From Lentisphaeria bacterium (GTDB taxonomy: Bacteria; Verrucomicrobiota; Lentisphaeria; Oligosphaerales; Oligosphaeraceae), in the NCBI GenBank assembly GCA_016303095.1, contig JAEDMH010000108.1, positions 1 to 7,672 of the forward strand: DNA of 7,672 bases, in the 5' to 3' direction. The notes under the pieces were generated by a model that saw only the letters and a program-made list of their open reading frames with translations, had not been told where the DNA came from and made no database searches. Positions 1 through 5,940 of this stretch are shown here, piece by piece; position 1 is the first letter of the stretch; each line of letters starts with the position of its first letter. A program made the translations under genes and the position numbers.

Positions 1-100
1 AGGAATCCGAACCCCGTAGGGGTGGGAGGACAGGCCTTTGCGACGGGGGTGAAGCATGAGCGTAACCCTCGGCGCCTCTAGACCCTCCAGGGCAGCGGGA
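1..100. repeat. GC-rich intergenic block, probable dispersed repeat
   Basis: This non-coding block lies beyond the 3' end of the operon and is cut by the window edge. It contains a perfect hairpin, ACCCC-GTA-GGGGT (11-23), a small dyad CCCT-CC-AGGG (83-92) and the palindrome GGCGCC (71-76). It ends abruptly at an AT-rich segment near 100. Its texture (CCCCTACGGGGTT, GGGTTACGCT, CTCCAGGGCAGCGG, read on either strand) resembles repeats scattered between genes in PVC-superphylum genomes, which are often mis-annotated as short proteins. That resemblance is from memory. Only one copy is visible here, so repeat status is an inference. Confidence 0.35.
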
Positions 101-108
101 TAAATTTA

Positions 109-140
109 CTTATAACTCCTTTATTATAAGCAACTTATAA
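109..140. repeat. Three alternating copies of CTTATAA/TTATAAG, AT-rich
   Basis: CTTATAA occurs at 109-115 and 134-140, and its exact reverse complement TTATAAG at 124-130. The middle copy can pair with either neighbour: 8-nt loop on the left, 3-nt loop (CAA) on the right. Two mutually exclusive 7-bp hairpins are therefore possible. The block begins 5 bp past the stop codon of the last gene of the operon and is sharply AT-rich against GC-rich surroundings. It could be a transcript 3'-end structure, a protein-binding site or a repeat boundary. No T-tract follows on the minus strand, so I do not call an intrinsic terminator. Confidence 0.5.
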
Positions 141-144
141 ACAA

Positions 145-2154
145 TCACCGCGTCTGTTCCCGGAAGAGAGTGGCATAGAAGCCATTGTGGGCCAGCAGTT
201 CCTTGTGGGTGCCATATTCCGTCACCCGTCCTTTTTCCAGGACGGCGATGCGCTGGCATCGGATGGCCATGGAGACCCTTTGGGAGACGATGACGGCGGT
301 TCTTCCCCCCATTTGTGTCATGAGGGTTTCCTGGATTTTCCGTTCGGTATTGGCGTCCAGGGCGCTAGTGCAGTCATCCAGGAGGAGGATGCCGGGTTTG
401 CAGAGGAGTGCCCGAGCCAGGGAGAGTCTCTGGCGTTGTCCTCCGGAGAGGGACTGTCCCTTTTCTCCGATGAGGGTTTCGTATTGGACGGGCATTTCCA
501 TGATGACCTCATGGAGTTGGGCGGCCTGGGCGGCCTCCAGGATTTGCTGGTTGGAAGCGGGGGGATATCCGTAGGCGATATTGTCCCGGACCGTGCCGGA
601 GAAGATTTGGGCTTCCTGGGGCACCACCCCCACCTTTCGATGGAGGCTATCCTGTCGGAGTTTATCCAGGGGGATTCCATCGTAGTCGATGGTTCCGGCG
701 GTGGGGGTATAGAGTCGTGCCAGGAGATGAAGGAGGGTGGTTTTTCCGGCGCCGGAGGCCCCCATGATGCAGAGCCATTCTCCTGGGGGGACATCCAGGT
801 TCACATGGGAGAGGGCGTAAGTGGGGGGGATTCCCTTCTTTTTTGCCTCCTCCTGGTCGTAGGCGAAGGAGAGGTCCCGGATATGGATGCCCTGGGCGAG
901 GGGGCTGGGCACCTCCACGGCATCCGGGGCGTCCACGATTTCCGGGGGTTCGTCCAGGATGCGGAAGCAGCGTCCCAGGGCCACCTGGAGACGTTGGATG
1001 ACGAAGGAGAGCTGGGTGTATTCGGAGACGGGCTGGAAGAAGATCTGGGTCAGGGTCTGGAGGAAGACCAGTTTTCCCAGGCTCATGCGTCCCGTGGCCA
1101 CCATGTATCCTCCTCCCAGGAAGACGATGCAATTGGCCAGATGGAGCGTCATCCAGGTGCAGAAATCCATGGCCTTGAACTTCCACTGCACCCGGATGGC
1201 ATCCCGGTTGAAGGTGGAGGAGAGGCGGCGGAAGGCCAGATCCTCCCGGGCCTGCTGTCCGTAGGATTGGATGGCCTTGATGGCGTCCATCTTCTGGGAG
1301 ATGAGGCCATAGAGGGCGCTGTTGGTGAAGCGCTGCTCTCTCTGCATTTGGCGCATGGGGGGTTCGTAGCAGCGTCGGATCCAGAGAAAAACCGGGATGA
1401 CGCAGGAGAGCACCAGCAGCACCCGCCACTCCGACACCAGGAGGATGCCCACGCCGATGGCCACCTTGAAGACCACGTTCACCGTCAACTCAATGAAGCC
1501 GCTGATCTCCGCCCGCACCGCCCCGGTGTCGCTCACCACCCGGGAGAGGAGGCGTCCAGGGGTGATTTTCTGCTGATAGGACAGGGAGAGGGCCAGAGCC
1601 TTCCGGTGCATATCCTCCCGGAGGGTGCCCAGCACCCGCATGGAGAAGTCCACCAGGAGATAGTCCGCCCGTCGGGAAAGATAGTTGAAGAAGATCTGGG
1701 AGAGGATGTAGAGGATGGCCAGGAGGAGGAGGGCTTTTCCCGCCTCGGCGGGGCGTCCATTGAGGCGTACCCCCCGGGCCATGCGCCGTCCCATGCTTTC
1801 CCGGGGCGGGTTTCTGCCGGGGGTGCGATAGTGAGGAGCGGTTCCCTCCTGGAATCGCCTTTCCTCGGGGGGAGCCATCATGGGCTTTCCCTCCCCGTCC
1901 GTCACCACCAGAATGCGGTCCACCACCACCCGGTTCAGGGCGGCGATGATGAAGGGGCCGGAGTTGTTCAGGCCAATGACCAAAATGGTGGCCAGAAGCA
2001 TCCACCGATACTGCCAGAGATACTCCCGGAAGAAGCGCTTCAGGTATCCCTTCTCCTCCCCCCGCTCCTCCTTCCGGGATTCCCCCCGGTAGAGATAGCC
2101 CCGGAAATGCTCCCGGCGCATGAATTTGAAGAAGCCGCCGCCCAGCCTAGGCAT
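145..2154 (-). CDS. ABC exporter half-transporter, degenerate-site subunit of a heterodimer
   Basis: This inner-membrane exporter half-transporter has 669 residues: a six-helix membrane domain (about 50-385) followed by an ATPase domain (about 420-669). Visible motifs are Walker A GASGAGKT (465-472), Q-loop Gln513, an intact LSGGQ signature (569-573), Walker B ending in Asp593 and D-loop SALD (597-600). Two catalytic residues are replaced: Asp594 stands where the catalytic Glu belongs and Gln625 (SQR) where the switch His belongs. This pairs logically with the LSVGQ of the upstream gene, so the two products probably form a heterodimer. The first extracytoplasmic loop (about 82-138) is unusually long and Arg-rich. 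I start at ATG 2154, which overlaps the upstream stop by 8 bp (ATGCCTAG). A GGGGAAGGGGG ribosome site (2174-2164) lies 9 nt before it. The open frame reaches 2274, but that extension lies inside the neighbour and is not domain-like. No peptidase domain is present. Substrate unknown. Confidence 0.93.
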   Translation of the reverse strand: MPRLGGGFFKFMRREHFRGYLYRGESRKEERGEEKGYLKRFFREYLWQYRWMLLATILVIGLNNSGPFIIAALNRVVVDRILVVTDGEGKPMMAPPEERRFQEGTAPHYRTPGRNPPRESMGRRMARGVRLNGRPAEAGKALLLLAILYILSQIFFNYLSRRADYLLVDFSMRVLGTLREDMHRKALALSLSYQQKITPGRLLSRVVSDTGAVRAEISGFIELTVNVVFKVAIGVGILLVSEWRVLLVLSCVIPVFLWIRRCYEPPMRQMQREQRFTNSALYGLISQKMDAIKAIQSYGQQAREDLAFRRLSSTFNRDAIRVQWKFKAMDFCTWMTLHLANCIVFLGGGYMVATGRMSLGKLVFLQTLTQIFFQPVSEYTQLSFVIQRLQVALGRCFRILDEPPEIVDAPDAVEVPSPLAQGIHIRDLSFAYDQEEAKKKGIPPTYALSHVNLDVPPGEWLCIMGASGAGKTTLLHLLARLYTPTAGTIDYDGIPLDKLRQDSLHRKVGVVPQEAQIFSGTVRDNIAYGYPPASNQQILEAAQAAQLHEVIMEMPVQYETLIGEKGQSLSGGQRQRLSLARALLCKPGILLLDDCTSALDANTERKIQETLMTQMGGRTAVIVSQRVSMAIRCQRIAVLEKGRVTEYGTHKELLAHNGFYATLFREQTR

Positions 2155-3901
2155 CGTCCAACACCCCCTTCCCCATGTGCTTGGTGTACAGATCCCGGTA
2201 GTGCCCATTCTCCAGGGCCATGAGCTCCTGATGGGTGCCGTGCTCCAGAATCCGCCCTTTGTGAATGAGGACAATCTGGTTGGCGTTGCGAATGGTGGAG
2301 AGGCGGTGGGCCACCACGAAACTGGTGCGTCCCGCCAGAAGTCGTTCCATGCCCCGCTGGATGGCCGCCTCGGAATCGGAGTCCAGGGAGCTGGTGGCCT
2401 CGTCCATAATCATGATGGCGGGATCGGCGCAGATGGCCCGGGCAATGTTGATGCGCTGCTTCTGCCCCACGGAGAGAGCCACCCCCTCCTCCCCCATCAA
2501 GGTGTCGTATCCCTGGGGCAAACTCTGGATGAAGTCATGGATCTCCGCCGCCCGGGCCGCCTCCTCCACCTCCCGGTCCGTGGCCTGGGGACGCCCATAC
2601 CGGATGTTCTCCCGCACGGAGACGGAGAAGATGTAGGATTCCTGGAGGACGATGCCAAACTGGCGCTGAAGATCCTTCATCCGGTATTCCCGCAAATCCA
2701 CCCCGTCCAGGAGAATGGCGCCCCCCGTGACATCATAGAAGCGGGTCAGGAGATTGAGCATGGTGGATTTTCCGCAGCCCGTGGTGCCAATGAAGGCCAC
2801 CGTCTCCCCAGGGGCAACCTTCAGGCTGATGTCCTGGATCACCGGCACATTCTCCACATAGTGAAACTCCACATGCCGAAACTCCACCTCCCCCCGAAGA
2901 CGGGCAAGAGGACGGGGATGGGGGGGATCCTGGATCTCCGGCTCCACTTTGAGATATTCTCCCAGGCGTCCCAGGGCCACCCGGGCTTCCTGAAGACGGC
3001 CCGCCAACTGGCTGAAGCGGACGCAGGGCCAGATAAGCTGGAGGGTGTAGAGATTGAAGGCCAGCACCTGGCCGTAGGTCATCTGCCCCTGGAGGACCAT
3101 GGTGCAGCCGCAGAAGTAGATCAGGGCCGGCCCCAGGGCGGCGATGAGGGCCACATTCAGCCAGAAGCGGGCATTGGCCTTGTCCCGGATCCGTCCATAG
3201 TCCAAGGAGGCCAGATTGTGCCCCTGGAACACCAGATTCTCCCGCTCCTCCATGCCGAAGGTCTTCACCGCCAGGGAGGCGGAAATCCGGTTTTGGACGC
3301 CGCCGGTGAGGGTGTCGTCCTCCCTCCGCATCAAGCGGGTGAAGCGGACGATGCGGTGGATGCTGAAGCGGTAGTTCACCACAAAGACCGTCACCACCAG
3401 GAAGGAGAGGAGCGCCAGTCTCCAGTTGATGGTGATGGTGACGCAGATGGCCACCGTGGCGATGATCACATCGGAGATGGTGGTGGTGACGGAGGTATTG
3501 AAGATGCCCATGAGGGTCTGGGTATCCTCCATCACCCGGTTCACCACCTTTCCGGCGCTGTTCACCTGGAAGAAGCGGAGGGAGAGGGAAAGGAGATGGC
3601 GATAGACGGCGCACCGCAGATCCCCGGCGAAGAAGACCGCCACCAGAATGCCCAGGGAACTCTGGAAGACGGTGAGAATCTGCTGGAGGATGGGTCCCGC
3701 CACATAGCAGAGGGCCAGGGGCAGGAACACATCCGTCTCCCCATTGGTGAAGACCCGATCCACCAAGGCGCTGGAGATCAGGGGCACCATGGAATTGATC
3801 CCCGCCATCACCAAGGTGAGACCCGCGGCCTGCACCAGGGGTAGCCAATAGCGGCGCAGAAGCCGCCAGAGGAGATTGGGCTGTTGGGCATCCCGGGACA
3901 T
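2147..3901 (-). CDS. ABC exporter half-transporter, catalytically complete partner
   Basis: This is a 584-residue half-transporter of usual length: membrane domain about 1-315 with six predicted helices, then an ATPase domain. Motifs are A-loop Tyr348, Walker A GTTGCGKST (372-380), Q-loop Gln420, signature LSVGQ (476-480), Walker B IMIMDE with catalytic Glu501, D-loop SSLD (504-507) and switch His532. The only variant core motif is the signature, where Val replaces the second-position Gly of LSGGQ. In a head-to-tail dimer that signature faces the defective Walker B of the next gene's product, giving one degenerate site, while this protein's Glu501/His532 face the intact LSGGQ. The first periplasmic loop is short (around 50-58), unlike its partner's. 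The start ATG 3901 lies 22 bp after the adaptor stop. No Shine-Dalgarno sequence precedes it (the upstream sequence is CCCTCTTCC), so translational coupling or leaderless-like initiation is possible. Substrate not predictable. Confidence 0.95.
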   Translation of the reverse strand: MSRDAQQPNLLWRLLRRYWLPLVQAAGLTLVMAGINSMVPLISSALVDRVFTNGETDVFLPLALCYVAGPILQQILTVFQSSLGILVAVFFAGDLRCAVYRHLLSLSLRFFQVNSAGKVVNRVMEDTQTLMGIFNTSVTTTISDVIIATVAICVTITINWRLALLSFLVVTVFVVNYRFSIHRIVRFTRLMRREDDTLTGGVQNRISASLAVKTFGMEERENLVFQGHNLASLDYGRIRDKANARFWLNVALIAALGPALIYFCGCTMVLQGQMTYGQVLAFNLYTLQLIWPCVRFSQLAGRLQEARVALGRLGEYLKVEPEIQDPPHPRPLARLRGEVEFRHVEFHYVENVPVIQDISLKVAPGETVAFIGTTGCGKSTMLNLLTRFYDVTGGAILLDGVDLREYRMKDLQRQFGIVLQESYIFSVSVRENIRYGRPQATDREVEEAARAAEIHDFIQSLPQGYDTLMGEEGVALSVGQKQRINIARAICADPAIMIMDEATSSLDSDSEAAIQRGMERLLAGRTSFVVAHRLSTIRNANQIVLIHKGRILEHGTHQELMALENGHYRDLYTKHMGKGVLDDA

Positions 3902-3923
3902 GGAAGAGGGGCGCCGTGGGCCG

Positions 3924-5036
3924 TCAGGGTTCCAGATTCAGAAGAAAACTCCAGAAGGAACTGCGGGCGTAATAGATTCGGGCTTCCGCCGTGGTTCCAG
4001 GCTGGATAGCCAGGTCTCCAGGATGAAAGTCGCAGTAGGCCATCCGGTAGGCGTTCTGCCCGTCATTCTGCACCACGTTCCGCAGATAGCTGACCTGCCC
4101 CCGGAAGTAGATGCGCTCAATGGCGCTATTGTAGCTGGCCAGACGGGCCCGATAGCGCTGACCCGTGGCCAAACGAGTGGCGTACCGCTCGTCCACCCGC
4201 AGCTTCAACACCTGCTCCTCTCCCCCGAAGATCTCGTAGATGACGTAGGTGGGTTCCAGCAATTCCCCCACCACGAACTCGTAGCGCACCACCTTTCCCC
4301 CAATGGGCGCCCGAATCTTCCGGTTCTCAATCCGGGCCTGGGCGCGGCGCACGGAATCCTCCAGGGCGGACAACTCCTCGTCAATGGACTGGATCTCGCT
4401 GGCGTACATCTGGCGATCCCGCTCCAGCAGCTCCTCGAAGACCTGGAAATCCTTCTGCCGCAAGGCCTCCAGACGCACCTGGCACAAATCCCGCCCCAGA
4501 CGAATCTCGTCCAGCTCCCGCTGGGATTTCAGCCCTTTCTCCACCAGTTCCTGGGTAAGGCCCAAACGGCTCTCCTGGTTGGCCAGCTCCAATTCCGCCA
4601 CCTGGAGCTGGGCCGCATGGTTCCGCTTCTGCTCCGCCAGCTCCACGGTCTTCCGGGAGAGGGTGCTGGACATTTCCGTCTGGCGGCGCTCCCGTTCGGA
4701 GCGCAGCCGGGAGACCCGGGCCTGGGCCTCGGAGAGGCTGGCCTCCTCCTCGGCGCAATTCAGTTCCACCAGCACCTGTCCCGCCTCCACCGTCTCCCCG
4801 GAGGAGACCAGAATTCGATTCACAATCCCCGTCACGGGGGAGCGCACCTCCGCATATTCCCGGGTGGTCACATAGCCCCGGGCCGTGGCATACCGGTTCA
4901 CCGGAATCACCCAGCCCAGAAGGCCCACCAGGATCACCACCCCCAAAAACCAGGCCAGGGCCTTTCCTTTGCGGTGACGCCGCTGCGCCCGGGTCTCCGG
5001 CAACCCCTCTCCCTCTGTGATACGAATGTCTCCCAT
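3924..5036 (-). CDS. HlyD-family membrane fusion protein (periplasmic adaptor)
   Basis: This 370-residue adaptor would link the inner-membrane ABC motor to the outer-membrane channel. It has a basic cytoplasmic N-terminus (about 1-25) and one membrane helix (about 26-45, AWFLGVVILVGLLGWVI). A first half of a biotinyl-lipoyl-like domain follows (about 60-92, with RSPVTGIV and GETVEAGQVLVEL). A charged helical hairpin covers about 93-237 and should dock on TolC. The second lipoyl half begins at 240 (IRAPIGGKVV), then a beta-barrel domain to about 345, and a C-terminus GTTAEARIYYARSSFW typical of the family. The start ATG 5036 is 6 bp after the zinc-ribbon stop. The ribosome site GGGAAGGAG (5057-5049) lies inside the end of that gene, with 12 nt spacing. 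The length is short for a classical type I secretion HlyD and fits a drug- or peptide-exporter adaptor. Confidence 0.93.
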   Translation of the reverse strand: MGDIRITEGEGLPETRAQRRHRKGKALAWFLGVVILVGLLGWVIPVNRYATARGYVTTREYAEVRSPVTGIVNRILVSSGETVEAGQVLVELNCAEEEASLSEAQARVSRLRSERERRQTEMSSTLSRKTVELAEQKRNHAAQLQVAELELANQESRLGLTQELVEKGLKSQRELDEIRLGRDLCQVRLEALRQKDFQVFEELLERDRQMYASEIQSIDEELSALEDSVRRAQARIENRKIRAPIGGKVVRYEFVVGELLEPTYVIYEIFGGEEQVLKLRVDERYATRLATGQRYRARLASYNSAIERIYFRGQVSYLRNVVQNDGQNAYRMAYCDFHPGDLAIQPGTTAEARIYYARSSFWSFLLNLEP

Positions 5037-5042
5037 GGCAGC

Positions 5043-5858
5043 CTAGCGCTCCTTCCCTGTGCGGATGTAGTCCTTGGCGAGCATCCGCATCTCCGCGGCC
5101 TCCTCGTCATAGCGTTTCTGGCAGGCATTGCAGGTGGCGCAATCCCGGTTGTAGCAGTCCCGGTGCACCCGGGAGGGATACATCTTCCGGAAGGCCTCGT
5201 AGCATTCATCGCAGCAGAAGCAATACCGCTCCTGGGTGGCCCCGAAGGCGATATGAAGCAGATGGAATCCGTCCGCGGCGGGATTGGTGCTCTTGCCGCA
5301 CCAGCCGCAGGGCACGGTCAACTGCTTCTGGGCCTCGGTGTGACGGGAGGACAACTCCTCCTTCGGCCAGTTGTACTCCACCCAGGTGTAGGCGTCCCGG
5401 GGCACCTGGGCCGCCACCACGCCGTTGCGCACCACCAGGCAGTCCCCGCTCTTCAGCACATAGACCCGCTCCCCCTCCAGAGGGGCCTCGCTCCCTCCTT
5501 TGAGATGCACCCGCACCGCACCTTTCTTGGGCAGATCAAACTGGTGCCAGCCGCAGGCGTCGCAGATGTTGGCCCCCACATGCTGGTAGATGTGGGCGCC
5601 ACAGGAGGGGCAGCGCCCCATCTCCACCACCCGAAGACGCTTCACCGAATCCTCGGCGGCGGAGATCACGGAGCGCTCCACATCCTTCTGAAGACGCTGG
5701 CTTCTGCCCAGATCCGTTTTATCCAACATGGAGAGATCCGAGGCGAGCTGCGCCCGCTGATCCTCCGGGAGGGCGATGCTCCCCGTCATGGAAGAGGGGA
5801 GATTCTGCAGACCTGGCAGGTCCGATTTGTCCCGATGTCCAAAGAGATGGAAGCCCAT
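5043..5858 (-). CDS. Cysteine-rich zinc-ribbon protein of unknown function
   Basis: I do not recognise this 271-residue family. There is no signal peptide or membrane helix from the chosen start, so it is predicted cytoplasmic. Residues 1-80 are polar and probably helical. A four-Cys zinc ribbon follows: Cys83-x2-Cys86-x12-Cys99-x2-Cys102. Residues about 112-165 look beta-rich. The C-terminal part is a dense Cys cluster: Cys184/187 (CGWC), Cys213/215/216/219 (CFCCDEC followed by YEAF, reminiscent of TRASH/YHS-type metal knuckles), then Cys235/240/243/246 (C-x4-C-x2-C-x2-C). A charged helix ends the protein. Two or three metal sites are likely. It lies between channel and adaptor genes, 6 bp before the adaptor, which implies co-expression with the exporter. 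The start ATG 5858 has no Shine-Dalgarno sequence. The frame stays open upstream to ATG 5993, inside the TolC gene, which would add a 45-residue low-complexity N-terminus (poly-Arg, then a hydrophobic run). That extension is less likely but not excluded. Confidence 0.8.
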   Translation of the reverse strand: MGFHLFGHRDKSDLPGLQNLPSSMTGSIALPEDQRAQLASDLSMLDKTDLGRSQRLQKDVERSVISAAEDSVKRLRVVEMGRCPSCGAHIYQHVGANICDACGWHQFDLPKKGAVRVHLKGGSEAPLEGERVYVLKSGDCLVVRNGVVAAQVPRDAYTWVEYNWPKEELSSRHTEAQKQLTVPCGWCGKSTNPAADGFHLLHIAFGATQERYCFCCDECYEAFRKMYPSRVHRDCYNRDCATCNACQKRYDEEAAEMRMLAKDYIRTGKER

Positions 5859-5884
5859 GGCCGTTGATGCGATGAAGTGAGGGT

Positions 5885-5925
5885 AGAAAGGGGGAAAGAG
5901 AAAGAGGAATGAGGGGGGGGGGAGG
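5885..5925 (+). repeat. Purine tract with G10 homopolymer in the operon spacer
   Basis: The 82-bp spacer between the TolC stop and the zinc-ribbon start holds a purine run on the plus strand, 5885-5925, broken only by a T at 5910. It includes ten consecutive G at 5913-5922. On the transcribed (minus) strand this is a pyrimidine leader. Just before it, overlapping the TolC stop, come four AGG units (AGGAGGAGGAGGAG), which look like a very strong Shine-Dalgarno sequence but have no ATG, GTG or TTG start just downstream. A weak hairpin GGAGG-AGACG-CCTCC can form where the two meet. Such homopolymers are slippage-prone. Confidence 0.6.
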
Positions 5926-5940
5926 CGTCTCCTCCTCCTC

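Noticed and set aside
109..142. A dif-like Xer recombination site in the AT-rich island (ATAA-spacer-TTAT arrangements)
   Set aside because: Two arrangements exist, with 8-nt and 5-nt spacers, but the outer arm sequences do not match the dif consensus beyond the shared ATAA/TTAT. The skew change in the window also falls several kb away.
83..144. Intrinsic terminator for the operon
   Set aside because: The hairpins after the last stop are either purely A/T with no T-tract after them or have very short GC arms. Termination may lie further left or be Rho-dependent.
2119..2121. Internal ATG at 2121 as the start of the last ABC gene
   Set aside because: The sequence before it (CTTCTTCAAATTC) is not a ribosome site, while ATG 2154 in the same frame has one at 9 nt spacing.
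2155..2274. Extended N-terminus for the last ABC gene, starting at 2274
   Set aside because: The extra 40 residues (Trp/Thr/Gly-rich) lie inside the coding end of the upstream ABC gene and have no membrane or domain character. ATG 2154 has a good ribosome site and a typical short overlap.
187..5867. Very long open frames on the plus strand (187-2223, 2120-3844, 3876-5867) lying antisense to the operon
   Set aside because: Their translations are low-complexity, rich in Gly, His, Asp and Pro, with no domain motifs. The minus-strand frames encode unmistakable ABC and HlyD proteins. Such mirrors are expected in GC-rich genes.
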